NCBI RefSeq assembly: GCF_000708755.2
Contig: NZ_JGVU02000006.1
Coordinates: forward strand, 540,650 to 604,649
Length of the DNA: 64,000 bases
Source: Metabacillus indicus LMG 22858
Lineage (GTDB): Bacteria > Bacillota > Bacilli > Bacillales > Bacillaceae
Reading direction: 5' to 3'
Shown here: positions 22,435 through 31,672 of the stretch, piece by piece
Position numbering within the stretch: position 1 is the stretch's first letter
Layout: every line of letters begins with the position of its first letter
Translations under genes and position numbers: made by a program
The notes under the pieces: generated by a model
Seen by the model: only the letters and a program-made list of their open reading frames with translations
Database searches by the model: none
What the model was told of the DNA's origin: nothing

Positions 22435-23814
22435 TTAGACAATAACCTGAGCCTGTGAGCTGTAGTAATGAAGAAGAATTTCTTCCCAATCTGCGTACAA
22501 CCGGATAAAGTCTGTATCGACCACTTCTTTTCCTGTCTGCACTTCAATGAACTCAAGCTCTTTAATGGCACGAATCGCATGCTTTTTCCCAACAGGAATA
22601 TGAATGATGTCACCTGCTTTAACACGGCGGATGCTGTCGTTTAGGACAAGTTCACCCTCACCGCGAACAATCGTCCAAACTTCGTTTCTAAGGTTGTGAT
22701 AATGATAAGTAGAATTCTTGCCGGCATTGATGCAAATGCGTTTCGTCACCATTTCTTCGTTTTCATATTTTGCATAATCCAGAACCTTCGACCAGCCCCA
22801 AATTCGTTCTTCGTACATAGGAGGGTTGTTAAAACCGCCAATCAGATCTTTGATTTTCGGACTTGATGCCTTATCTGCAACCAGAATTCCGTCCGGACTG
22901 GCAGCCACCACAATATCAGATAATCCAACCACCGTAACTGGAATTTCCAGTTCATTAACTAGATGCGTGTTCTCTGAATCAGTTGAAATAATCCCTTTTC
23001 CAATTTGAGCAGTAGCCATTTCCTCCGTGAGGGTATTCCAGGTACCAAGATCCTTCCAGTACCCTTCATATGGAACAGCAACAATGTGCTTGGCCTTCTC
23101 TACAACCTCATAATCGAAGCTGATCTTCGGAAGATCGCTGTAGTGCGCAGAAAGAACATCATAAGTAATCGGCAGCTGTTTCGCCTCAAGAATATCAATC
23201 AGATAGCGCAGTTTAAATGCGAATACTCCACAGTTCCAGAGAGCCTGTTGCTCAATCAACGTAACAGCCTTTTCCTCACTCGGCTTTTCCGTAAAACGCT
23301 CAACATGATAGAAACCGTCCTCTTCTCTTTCAGGCACAATGTAACCATATTTAGAAGAAGGGTACGTAGGTTTTACTCCCATTAAAGCTATATCAGCATT
23401 AGAGCTTTGCAATACGCTATCCAGTACCTTCACTCGTTCAAAGAAGTTGTCATGCACATACGGATCGACTGGCAGCACAATCACCGTTTCATCCAAATTC
23501 GTATGCTTTTCAGAAAATAAAAAAGAACCGGCAAGAGCAATCGCAGGGAAAGTGTCTCTTCGTTCCGGTTCAATAATTAACGGTACATCCGTACCTAATT
23601 GAGTATAAATCATTTCAGTCTGTGTTTTTGACGTTGCGATCACAGCAGAATCAGACAACCCAACGGTCTCCAACTGATTCCATACACGCTGCACCATGGA
23701 CTGGCGCGTGCCTTCCTGGTCCTCCAACACTTTTAAAAACTGTTTGGAGCGTGTGTCATTTGACAGGGGCCAGAGGCGTTTGCCTGAGCCGCCTGAGAGT
23801 AGTACTAGTTTCAT
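22435..23814 (-). CDS. manC: Mannose-1-phosphate guanylyltransferase (GMP/PMI type II)
   Basis: 459 residues. N-terminal nucleotidyltransferase with LSGGSGKRLWPLS (residues 5-17) and FTEKPSEEKA (about 175); C-terminal cupin domain with YHYHNLRNEVWTIVRGEGEL (about 376-395), giving the fused isomerase domain of ManC/AlgA-like enzymes. It makes GDP-mannose from mannose-1-phosphate and GTP. GDP-mannose is the substrate of Gmd (33286-34365), which ties this downstream block to the fucose branch. GGGAGTG precedes the ATG. Confidence 0.93.
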   Translation of the reverse strand: MKLVLLSGGSGKRLWPLSNDTRSKQFLKVLEDQEGTRQSMVQRVWNQLETVGLSDSAVIATSKTQTEMIYTQLGTDVPLIIEPERRDTFPAIALAGSFLFSEKHTNLDETVIVLPVDPYVHDNFFERVKVLDSVLQSSNADIALMGVKPTYPSSKYGYIVPEREEDGFYHVERFTEKPSEEKAVTLIEQQALWNCGVFAFKLRYLIDILEAKQLPITYDVLSAHYSDLPKISFDYEVVEKAKHIVAVPYEGYWKDLGTWNTLTEEMATAQIGKGIISTDSENTHLVNELEIPVTVVGLSDIVVAASPDGILVADKASSPKIKDLIGGFNNPPMYEERIWGWSKVLDYAKYENEEMVTKRICINAGKNSTYHYHNLRNEVWTIVRGEGELVLNDSIRRVKAGDIIHIPVGKKHAIRAIKELEFIEVQTGKEVVDTDFIRLYADWEEILLHYYSSQAQVIV

Positions 23815-23899
23815 CTACTTCACTCCCTCTATAAGTATTGATATATCAACGGTTTGAGCCGTAGGTGGGGTCTCTAAAAAAATTTTCGACATCTTTACT

Positions 23900-23927
23900 A
23901 ATATAATTTTTAGTATATGTGATTCAA
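23900..23927 (-). promoter_or_regulatory. Candidate promoter upstream of manC
   Basis: On the minus strand TTGAAT (23927-23922), 16 bp, TATATT (23905-23900). It would let manC, the glycosyltransferase, mutase and manA be expressed apart from the main polysaccharide unit. Confidence 0.4.
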
Positions 23928-23934
23928 TAACAGG

Positions 23935-24245
23935 TAGTGGGTACACTTGGCGGTCACTCCTGGATACTTATGATCGTAGTGATCATGAGATATGTGATGC
24001 ACATTGGATCTCTGAGTAGCTTATGATGACATACCCTCCCATGTCTTTGTGAATCTAAGTGCCTACATTTCATCGACAGTCTAGTCATAAGCAGAGGCTG
24101 GCTAAGCTCCCAAAGGGACTCGTAGTCGAATGGTAAGGATAGTCCGGCTTCTCCGTGTCTTCCTGCTTCCCGCAAAACGGGTAATTATTCTGTGTTCTTA
24201 CCCGTGAAGTACGGAAGCTGTGTAACGTTGAATATCGGGATTTAA
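23935..24245. other. Unassigned hairpin-rich insert between wzx and manC
   Basis: The gap 23815-24377 has no convincing gene. Within it, 23935-24245 is clearly less AT-rich than its surroundings and contains several inverted repeats: ATGATC/GATCAT near 23970, an AAGCTCCC/GGGA-type stem near 24105, and ACGGGTAA/TTACCCGT at about 24177-24208. It could be the remnant of a mobile element with structured non-coding ends, or a structured RNA. A 73-codon minus-strand frame inside has no recognisable features. Confidence 0.35.
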
Positions 24246-24377
24246 TTTCAGTCTATTTAAAGTTGCATATCTCATTTGAAGTATCTGTTTTGGGGCTTAA
24301 AAGCATTTCACTTATATAAAAGGAGAATTAATACACTCTTATGAATAGATAGGCTTTCCCAAATACAATATTAACAA

Positions 24378-25952
24378 TTACAAAGTTTTGGTTTCGACTC
24401 TTTTTTTCGAACCTTTTCCTTCAAATTTATTTAAGACCCACTCTTTAGAGATAATAAATTGTTTGTTCTTCCTATACATGATGTAAAATATAATGTTTGG
24501 CAATATACAACATAATAATACTTTAACTAATAGAGTACCGACTAATAGACTTTTTACTTCACTATCTGGCAAAAAGCTAGATACTATATAAGTTAATAAA
24601 CCGGCTATAATAACAACAACTGTATAATATAAGTCATCTAATATTATATCTTTCACATTTTCATTTACAAAATACTTCTTATAGAGTATATACGTATTAG
24701 ATACATAGTTAACAAACACAACAGAGATAATGGTAGCAATGATGACTCCAAATACTCCCCAAAGATAGCCTAATGCTATATTAAGGATCAGATTTACCAA
24801 TGCTTCTATTAAATAAGTATATCTACAATTCCACCAAATCCCTGTGCCCGCGATATATGCACCAGTAGTATCCGTCATTTTCATAGTCAAAAAATAGAAT
24901 GCAAACAAAAACACAATATATGTAGGGAGCATTAAGTTTGATCCAACCCATATTTTCATAAATGTTTGCATCAAAACTAATAAACTGATTGAACACCAGC
25001 CTGCAATCCACATATACATAAAATTAATCATCCTGAAGTTAGAATAGTTTTTCTTTACAGATTCCTTCACGATTGAGTTGCCGATACCACCTTGCATAGA
25101 AGAAAAAATTAAAGATAGAATCGCCGTTAAAGCGTTAAGAATGTAGAAATAATTATTATATATGCCGACTATGGTTAATCCTAAAAAAGAGGAGATAATT
25201 ATACTATCAAATGCATTTCTGGACGAAAAAGCCAATCTTTGTGAAAGAAGACCTACTACTTGTTTTTTAATTGCAGCTACTTCCGAGTTATCTATTTTCC
25301 CTTTACACTGATATTCAGGGAATAATTTACTAACAAATATTGAAGTAACTATATTATTTATTGCGCTGAATAATGGAATACATGCGACAAACAAATAGAA
25401 ATTTTTAAATGAGCACAAGAATATTATTTGCAAACCATACATTGCAAGATTCGTCACAATTGATACTTTATGTAAAATATCATTTCTCTGATAAGCGGCC
25501 AGTAGACAGATCTTATATGAAAACAGCCAATATGTCAGCACAGAATTAAATAAATATAGCCCATATATAATGTAAACATTGATATCTGATGGGACAGTAC
25601 CCTTAATAAAAACAGGAATAAATGGAATTAATATTATTCCAATAGCTAAAACTATCAATCCTATTACACGGTAGATTTTTCGATAAAAATTCATCAAGGC
25701 ACATATTTTTTTATTATCGCCATTAGCAATAGGTCCATACATACTATAAACAATTGCTGTTCCGAACCCCAATTCAGCCAAACTTAGGACACTAAGAATT
25801 GATGTGAATAAACTGTTTAAGCCAACGTACTCAGTACCTAGTAAATAAATAATAAAGGTTCTAGTTATAAATGGGAAAATAAGTCCAACTACCCGATTTA
25901 TCAATCCCCAAATACTGCTTCTTATCGTATTTTTTGTTTTATCTAGGATCAT
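24378..25952 (-). CDS. Wzx-type polysaccharide flippase
   Basis: 524 residues from the ATG at 25952 (AAAGGG just upstream; a start at 25985 would overlap the fucosyltransferase gene). There are 12-14 predicted membrane helices. The N-terminus NTIRSSIWGLINRVVGLIFPF and the SLAELGFGTAIVYSMYGPIA segment fit the polysaccharide-transport/MATE-like flippase family. It would move the undecaprenyl-linked repeat unit across the membrane for Wzy polymerisation. It is the last gene of the AT-rich glycosyltransferase block; its base composition is strongly A+T, like its upstream neighbours. Confidence 0.88.
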   Translation of the reverse strand: MILDKTKNTIRSSIWGLINRVVGLIFPFITRTFIIYLLGTEYVGLNSLFTSILSVLSLAELGFGTAIVYSMYGPIANGDNKKICALMNFYRKIYRVIGLIVLAIGIILIPFIPVFIKGTVPSDINVYIIYGLYLFNSVLTYWLFSYKICLLAAYQRNDILHKVSIVTNLAMYGLQIIFLCSFKNFYLFVACIPLFSAINNIVTSIFVSKLFPEYQCKGKIDNSEVAAIKKQVVGLLSQRLAFSSRNAFDSIIISSFLGLTIVGIYNNYFYILNALTAILSLIFSSMQGGIGNSIVKESVKKNYSNFRMINFMYMWIAGWCSISLLVLMQTFMKIWVGSNLMLPTYIVFLFAFYFLTMKMTDTTGAYIAGTGIWWNCRYTYLIEALVNLILNIALGYLWGVFGVIIATIISVVFVNYVSNTYILYKKYFVNENVKDIILDDLYYTVVVIIAGLLTYIVSSFLPDSEVKSLLVGTLLVKVLLCCILPNIIFYIMYRKNKQFIISKEWVLNKFEGKGSKKRVETKTL

Positions 25953-25959
25953 TTTCCCT

Positions 25960-26835
25960 TTACGCTTCCTTTTGCTCATTATCAATTTCTGTGTGTATTT
26001 TTTTCCATTCAGGAAGGTAAAAAGTCTCTTTCCACATATCTACAACAGGACAAATCACCTTTCCTCCTTGCTGGTTGGATAAAAAAGCCGCCCACCAGGA
26101 GAAAGAACTATTGGCAATAATAAAATATTTGCAGCAACTCATCAAAAACAATTCTTCCTCGTCTGTCAAATTTCCTGTTGTTCCATATTCTACGTTCCTC
26201 AAATATGCAAACTTTGATTTGCAGTAGTCTATATCATCAGAAAAAATTATGAAATGCATGTCTGGATTAATTTTTAACATTTCATCAATTCCAGCCTTAT
26301 AGTAAGAAAACGGCAAACATTTTCCACCTTTAAAGAATGCATAATCTCCATGTCTTACATGAATTGCGCAACATTGATTTTCAATTATTTGATTTGCCTT
26401 GGCTTCAACTTCCTTTCTTACTTTTTTTAATGAAAATTCCGATATTAATTCATTTCGGAATTCATCGAAGTAATTATGTGCCTGCCAATATCCTCTTAAA
26501 TAATAATTCTTATCCCTATTAATGATAATATCCTGGCAACAAAATTCTTGTTTTTCGTCTAGATTTACTGTATGATACTTTAGCTTTCTCAAAAGTCTAT
26601 TTTTAATCTTATATATGACTTGTGAAATACTATTCGTCTTTGGTGCCTGGCGGATAAACAGTTCTGGATATGTTGTGTTATATTTTATAAGCTTGTACTC
26701 TCTTAATGTATACGTCGTAACATACCTATAATCGTCCAGCAACAGGTCGACATTATTCTTTTTTGCTAAAGCATATGCAAAAGCATAAGTAAAAAACTGA
26801 TTCCCTAAACCACCTCTAATTTGCGCAATCAGCAT
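25960..26835 (-). CDS. Alpha-1,2-fucosyltransferase-like enzyme (GT11)
   Basis: 291 residues. The N-terminal GGLGNQFFTYAFAYALA (residues 8-24) and the donor-binding IHVRHGDYAFFKGG (about 155-168, the HxRxGDY motif) are hallmarks of GT11; FSDDIDYCK and NSSFSWWAAFLS (around 230-255) complete the set. It would transfer fucose from GDP-fucose, made by Gmd and Fcl encoded in this locus, to a sugar of the repeat unit, usually galactose, with alpha-1,2 linkage. Presence of donor synthesis and transferase together is strong evidence for a fucosylated polymer. Confidence 0.88.
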   Translation of the reverse strand: MLIAQIRGGLGNQFFTYAFAYALAKKNNVDLLLDDYRYVTTYTLREYKLIKYNTTYPELFIRQAPKTNSISQVIYKIKNRLLRKLKYHTVNLDEKQEFCCQDIIINRDKNYYLRGYWQAHNYFDEFRNELISEFSLKKVRKEVEAKANQIIENQCCAIHVRHGDYAFFKGGKCLPFSYYKAGIDEMLKINPDMHFIIFSDDIDYCKSKFAYLRNVEYGTTGNLTDEEELFLMSCCKYFIIANSSFSWWAAFLSNQQGGKVICPVVDMWKETFYLPEWKKIHTEIDNEQKEA

Positions 26836-26856
26836 ATTTCATTCCTCCAATATAAG

Positions 26857-27786
26857 TCACTTTTTCAAAAATAACATCAAAAGACGAACACTGCATTTAA
26901 AATCCATCATATAGGCATGTTTTAAAAAATATACTAACATTTGTTTTCTGTATTTCTTCCTATACTTACTATCTTCTACTGCGGAAACTGCCAAAGTCGA
27001 ACATAGATAGTTCCATCGCTTCAGAACGGATTTAATATGTTTGTCATATGAATTGTTATAAAGTTCTTCAGCATCCGTCATAACCTTAATTGCACAATCA
27101 ATTCGCCACTCCGATATTTCCTTATGCATTATTGATCCTATGGCTATACGCCGTTCATGTAGCACTTCATCCAAATAGTATACATTATTTGCATTTAATA
27201 AAGAATGTATCGTATATATACAATCTTCATGAACAATAGGTAAAAATAAGACTCCAGAATTTTTCAGAAAATCATGTCTGTAGAAATATAACCAAACTGG
27301 AGTATAAAGTGACTGGTTTCTCAAAGAAGTATCCAAAAAGGTTAATGCATCATAAATTCCCCTATTAACCTTACTTTTCTTATATGGACTTTTTTGTTCT
27401 TCTATAAAATCATAGTCGTAATTAATGGAATTAAATGTTACAATGTCAGCATTACAACTTTCCGCAATTGAAATCATTTTCCCCAAAGCATCCGGCTTAA
27501 TTCTGTCATCAACGTCTAGATAATATAAATATTTTCCTTTCGCATGCCTGAATCCTTCATTCCTTGCTTCTCCCTGACCTTTATTGCTTTGTGAAATGTA
27601 TTTGATATTATCGAATCTTTTCAAATATCTATCAACAATTTCTCCACCATGGTCTGTGCTGCCATCATTCACTAAAATTAATTCAAATTCCTGATAGCTT
27701 TGTTCCTCAATATGCTCAATGAATTCTCCAATAAAATCTTCAGCGTTATAAAAGCAAGTGATAACTGAAATATTTGTCTCGTTCAT
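26857..27786 (-). CDS. Family 2 glycosyltransferase
   Basis: 309 residues, GT-A fold. NISVITCFYNAEDFIGEFIE (residues 5-24), LVNDGSTD (38-45), GQGEARNEGFRHAKGKYLYYL (70-90) then DVDD (91-94) as the metal-binding motif. The C-terminal half is helical and basic, as in capsule GT2 enzymes. It overlaps the polymerase gene by 4 bp. Donor sugar unknown. Confidence 0.88.
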   Translation of the reverse strand: MNETNISVITCFYNAEDFIGEFIEHIEEQSYQEFELILVNDGSTDHGGEIVDRYLKRFDNIKYISQSNKGQGEARNEGFRHAKGKYLYYLDVDDRIKPDALGKMISIAESCNADIVTFNSINYDYDFIEEQKSPYKKSKVNRGIYDALTFLDTSLRNQSLYTPVWLYFYRHDFLKNSGVLFLPIVHEDCIYTIHSLLNANNVYYLDEVLHERRIAIGSIMHKEISEWRIDCAIKVMTDAEELYNNSYDKHIKSVLKRWNYLCSTLAVSAVEDSKYRKKYRKQMLVYFLKHAYMMDFKCSVRLLMLFLKK

Positions 27787-29042
27787 ATTCTCTTCCGACT
27801 TTCCATATTGTTTTTAAAGCCGCCCTTACAATTAATTACTACTAATATAATAAAGCTGAGCATCATACAAAAATCATATTTCTGTGCCAATATATTGGAA
27901 GAGTTTAAGTGTAGGAACAGCACAATATACCCAAGTAAAGCAAAATATGCCCGATTTTTAATCATTTTAACGCATGGGTATACTCCAAATATTAAATAAA
28001 AAATAAGTGTTGCAGAAAGCCCATAATCATACAAAAACATTAATAAAGGTAATTCAAAATTCTGCATTGCTGAACCAGTGGATGTTAATGCCCTTGAATA
28101 ATTGTAGCCACCACCAGATAAAACGTGAATTTTCCCATATGATCCTTCAATAACATTCTGTAAAAGATAAAACCTACCATCTGAAAGCATATCATTGGAA
28201 AAACGAACTCCAATAGTCTTTTGAAAAAAAACAGAATTTACAGAAAGTACAAACACAGTTAACGCTGCTGCTATGATTAATATTTTTTTTATATTTCTTA
28301 CGCTATTAAACATGCTAACAAATACAAAAATTGCTCCCAATAATAGTGCCGTTCTGCTGCCTGTTAAAATAATAGCTACCAACCCAAATATATTAAAAAA
28401 TAATGTCAACCATTTTCTCTCTGAAATATAAACATTATATATATTATTCAATACGATTAACGTAAGCGCAAAAAAAGCGTTCATAAGAGGTGAGCCAATT
28501 ATTGTAACCATCCGAAAACCGAACGTCAAATTTTCTGTTGTAATCATCTTCGCCCATTCTGGATTTGAAAAGCGAAGAGCTAACATAGTATTAATGACTC
28601 CACCAAGGAAATAATCTAGTATCCCCAGCGCCAAAATTAATGTTATAAATACGTTAAACACTTTGAGAAATCTAGTTAATACTAATTTACAATCTACGGA
28701 TTCATTGAAATAAAAGGCAATAATTAGAATGCCCGGAAGTAACGTAAATAAAAGTACAGAATGACCTATAGTACTATTCCCGAATATATTACTAATCTCT
28801 ACCAAGATTGAAAATACGACAGCTCCCGCAAATATAAAAAATGAGCTTTTCTTTATTTTGTTAATCCAAAATACTCTTAGCATTTCGTAAAAAATAACTA
28901 GTAAACAAATATAATTCACATCAGGAAAAGAGTGCCCACTATAAACCATTAGAGAGTTTCTTAATACTGAATTTAGTAAAAAAGCTGAGATTCCGTATAA
29001 TACTAATAGATTTACCCTTATTGATACTCTATTATCCGTCAT
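27783..29042 (-). CDS. Wzy-type polysaccharide polymerase
   Basis: 419 residues, about ten to twelve predicted membrane helices with a larger external loop around 290-350. The central GSRTALLLGAIFVF (about 228-241) is the pattern found in O-antigen ligase/polymerase proteins. Sequence conservation in this class is low, so the call rests on topology, this motif and position between glycosyltransferase and flippase genes. It overlaps the next upstream gene by 11 bp and the downstream GT2 gene by 4 bp. Confidence 0.75.
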   Translation of the reverse strand: MTDNRVSIRVNLLVLYGISAFLLNSVLRNSLMVYSGHSFPDVNYICLLVIFYEMLRVFWINKIKKSSFFIFAGAVVFSILVEISNIFGNSTIGHSVLLFTLLPGILIIAFYFNESVDCKLVLTRFLKVFNVFITLILALGILDYFLGGVINTMLALRFSNPEWAKMITTENLTFGFRMVTIIGSPLMNAFFALTLIVLNNIYNVYISERKWLTLFFNIFGLVAIILTGSRTALLLGAIFVFVSMFNSVRNIKKILIIAAALTVFVLSVNSVFFQKTIGVRFSNDMLSDGRFYLLQNVIEGSYGKIHVLSGGGYNYSRALTSTGSAMQNFELPLLMFLYDYGLSATLIFYLIFGVYPCVKMIKNRAYFALLGYIVLFLHLNSSNILAQKYDFCMMLSFIILVVINCKGGFKNNMESRKRI

Positions 29043-29994
29043 TGGTATTACCCTTACTCTTCAACAATCTGATTACTTTATTGTTTGCCAGTTTGGGCGA
29101 TGATAAAAGTCTTAATTTGTAACGGTTAATTAATTTACTGATATATGGTTTATTGTAATAGAAAGAAATCATCGCTGTTTTTGCGCCGCCCAAAAAGTGT
29201 AGCGTGTTTGCTCTCACCTTTCCACCGTTTTTTAACACAAAAAATGGAATATCATCTTTGTAAATCACCTTTTTCATTCTTAATAAGTTGTCATATTGGA
29301 ATTCGTTTTTGATAAATCCACTAGCGGTTTGAATATTATGATCAAAAGCAATCCCATTTTCTATGATGGCATTATTATGTATACGGTATTTCTTTTTTTC
29401 TTCACAATCTTTAATCCAAAGAAATAGAAGCGTCATGTCACATATTCCGCCCGGAATATTATTCTTTTTATGATATTCCTCTTTCTCCCTAAGTAGTGAA
29501 AGTCGTTCAGCCTGAGAGTATGTATCAATCATAAAGACTAAATAGTCTCTTAATGTATCAATAGTTGCCATAAACATACATGGGCATACTGACCATTTGT
29601 AATTGTTTTGATTTTCAAACCAACTTGCTGCAATAGCATATTCAGAAACAAATGGTAAATTTTTGTAATTAGTATAGGTTAATATGTCACTATCAAGCAT
29701 TACAAATTTTTCCGCCCCAATTTGCTTTAAATATTCATATGCTAAAAAATAGCGTTTAAAACACATCAATTCGAACTCATAAGAATTAGTCGACATATGA
29801 ACATAATTTTTTTTGAAATCCTCATATAATTCACTACTTAACGAATTGATATGACACCACTTCTTACTAAAGCCCCTATTGGCATCATCTCCTATGAGGT
29901 GAACATCATTTCCAAATTTGATTGCTGACTCAATAGCAACCTTTAAATAGTTTTGATTTCCAGTATGAATAAATATTATTGGTAAGTTCGTCAA
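29032..29994 (-). CDS. Putative glycosyltransferase, GT-A-like
   Basis: 320 residues. It has no signal peptide or membrane helix. The N-terminus PIIFIHTGNQNYLKVAIESA and VMLDSDILTY (about 98-107), a DxD motif, fit a nucleotide-sugar transferase fold; HFLGGAKTA near the C-terminus (about 272) is a typical metal-ligand region in GT8/GT32-like enzymes. No family was recognised with certainty. It overlaps the GT4 gene by 4 bp and belongs to the polymer's assembly set. Confidence 0.6.
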   Translation of the reverse strand: MTNLPIIFIHTGNQNYLKVAIESAIKFGNDVHLIGDDANRGFSKKWCHINSLSSELYEDFKKNYVHMSTNSYEFELMCFKRYFLAYEYLKQIGAEKFVMLDSDILTYTNYKNLPFVSEYAIAASWFENQNNYKWSVCPCMFMATIDTLRDYLVFMIDTYSQAERLSLLREKEEYHKKNNIPGGICDMTLLFLWIKDCEEKKKYRIHNNAIIENGIAFDHNIQTASGFIKNEFQYDNLLRMKKVIYKDDIPFFVLKNGGKVRANTLHFLGGAKTAMISFYYNKPYISKLINRYKLRLLSSPKLANNKVIRLLKSKGNTNDG

Positions 29995-31103
29995 GACCCC
30001 AAAACCCTCTCTTTTACAAGATTGGCCATATTACTCCAAATAAAATGCTTAATAACTCTATTATGTGCACTTTTCAGATTAATGCTTCCTTGCTGTAAAA
30101 CTCGTTTGCAAAATTCTTCATTTGTTTTCACTAAAAATCCAGAAACACCATTCTCAATAATTGTATCTGGTCCCGGTGCTTGCCATGCAACCACTTTACA
30201 TTCGTAATACATGGCCTCCAAAATTGACATGCCAAATATTTCCTTTTGATTTAAATTTGCAAAAGTGTCTGACAGGCTATATAACTCCCATATCTTCTGA
30301 TTGGGTATCTGGTCAACTAAATTTACACTCTTCTCTAACTTTAATTCTTGTATTTTTTTCTCAACCGCTTCTTTTAGTTCACCTGATCCAATCATTAAAA
30401 GCTTATATCTACTGTCAGACGTACAAATACTCGCATACAGCTCCACCATTCGAATTGGCTGTTTTTCCTCAATTAGCCTTCCAACAAAAAGGATTATTTT
30501 GTCATTTTTATTGAATCCATATTTTTCTTTCAATTTATCAGTTGAACACTTTTTATATTGATGATGCAATAAATCAATATCCAATCCCACAGGAGCTACC
30601 TTAACTTCATCGATGTGCAGCTCTAATAATCTTCTCTTTACCTCCGGGGTTTTTGCAAAACAGATACACCTTTTGTATACTTTTACATTTCTCGAAAACA
30701 TAAAATTTGTTATTATTTGTTTCAGTTTACTTATGCTATGGCTTTCAACTACTCCTATATATGGAATATAAATAATATGATTTTTTTCACACCATCTGTA
30801 CACCTTCGGAACAGAAAACTGAGTATCCGAAAAATGAATAAGTGCTCCGAGATCGGAAGCGACATTATTCTTATCAAAAAAACCATTAATACCAATTTGT
30901 TTTGAAGGAATGTAATGAATATAAGCATTATCACAATTCACAATTTTTTCTGTTTTTCCTTCTTGATCTGCAGGAATCAATTTATATACATCTACTCCTT
31001 CAAATTGAGTTGATAACGCTTTTGCAAGTCCAATTTCTTGTGAATTATAAAACCCTTTTTTCCCAAAATTGCTGATGCTTGTAATTAATATGCCTATTTT
31101 CAT
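29991..31103 (-). CDS. Family 4 glycosyltransferase
   Basis: 370 residues, GT-B fold. The N-terminus is MKIGILITSISNFGKKGFYN. The C-terminal donor site is ILFVGRLIEEKQPIRMVELY (about 204-223) and the E-x7-E motif is seen in EIFGMSILEAMYYE (about 297-310). It adds one sugar of the repeat unit at the cytoplasmic face. Donor unknown. Confidence 0.9.
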   Translation of the reverse strand: MKIGILITSISNFGKKGFYNSQEIGLAKALSTQFEGVDVYKLIPADQEGKTEKIVNCDNAYIHYIPSKQIGINGFFDKNNVASDLGALIHFSDTQFSVPKVYRWCEKNHIIYIPYIGVVESHSISKLKQIITNFMFSRNVKVYKRCICFAKTPEVKRRLLELHIDEVKVAPVGLDIDLLHHQYKKCSTDKLKEKYGFNKNDKIILFVGRLIEEKQPIRMVELYASICTSDSRYKLLMIGSGELKEAVEKKIQELKLEKSVNLVDQIPNQKIWELYSLSDTFANLNQKEIFGMSILEAMYYECKVVAWQAPGPDTIIENGVSGFLVKTNEEFCKRVLQQGSINLKSAHNRVIKHFIWSNMANLVKERVLGS

Positions 31104-31116
31104 ATTAACTCCTTAT

Positions 31117-31650
31117 TTATGGATATAACATTTTTTCATGTACTTTTATCTGATCCTCTGTAAATCTTTTTCCTATTACTTGTGCCGGATTACCTGCAAC
31201 AATGGAATATGCCGGAACATCATGTGTTACAATACTTCCCGCTGCAATAATTGCTCCCTTATGAATGTGTATTCCAGTAAAAACCACAGCTCCATAACCA
31301 ATCCATACATCGCTTTCAACTATAATCTTCTGATTTTTTCCTTTAAATTCGTAATTTGGATCTCCAATCCAGGGTGCATTCTTTATGCTAACACCTACTT
31401 CGCTAAAATCGTGATCATATTTTCCGATTAACCCCACATTATTTGCTATTTCAATATCATTTCCCATAATAATATCAGCCTGTAGAGTACAGTATTTGCC
31501 AATATAAACATTATCTCCTATCTTCATCTCATTTGGAGCCCATAAAACCGTCCCACGTCCAAAGGTTGAATTCTCGCCTATTCGTATGTTTTTTTTAGGA
31601 AATAACAACAATTTGCACCTTAATAGTTTCATTTTTTTTATAATACCCAT
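31117..31650 (-). CDS. Hexapeptide-repeat acetyltransferase (WcaF/CysE-like)
   Basis: 177 residues with left-handed beta-helix hexapeptide repeats from about residue 22 to 155 (IGENSTFGRGTVLWAP, IGDNVYIGKYCTLQADI, VWIGYGAVVFTGIHIHKGAI, IAAGSIVTHDVPAYSIVAGNPA). The end motif YSIVAGNPAQVIGKRF is typical of sugar O-acetyltransferases. It probably acetylates the polymer or its precursor using acetyl-CoA. 13 bp from the GT4 gene. Confidence 0.88.
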   Translation of the reverse strand: MGIIKKMKLLRCKLLLFPKKNIRIGENSTFGRGTVLWAPNEMKIGDNVYIGKYCTLQADIIMGNDIEIANNVGLIGKYDHDFSEVGVSIKNAPWIGDPNYEFKGKNQKIIVESDVWIGYGAVVFTGIHIHKGAIIAAGSIVTHDVPAYSIVAGNPAQVIGKRFTEDQIKVHEKMLYP

Positions 31651-31672
31651 ACTCTATCGCCTCTTGTCCCAT

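Noticed and set aside
23954..24175. 73-codon minus-strand frame between wzx and manC
   Set aside because: No ribosome binding site, no recognisable family, and it spans several inverted repeats; treated as non-coding.
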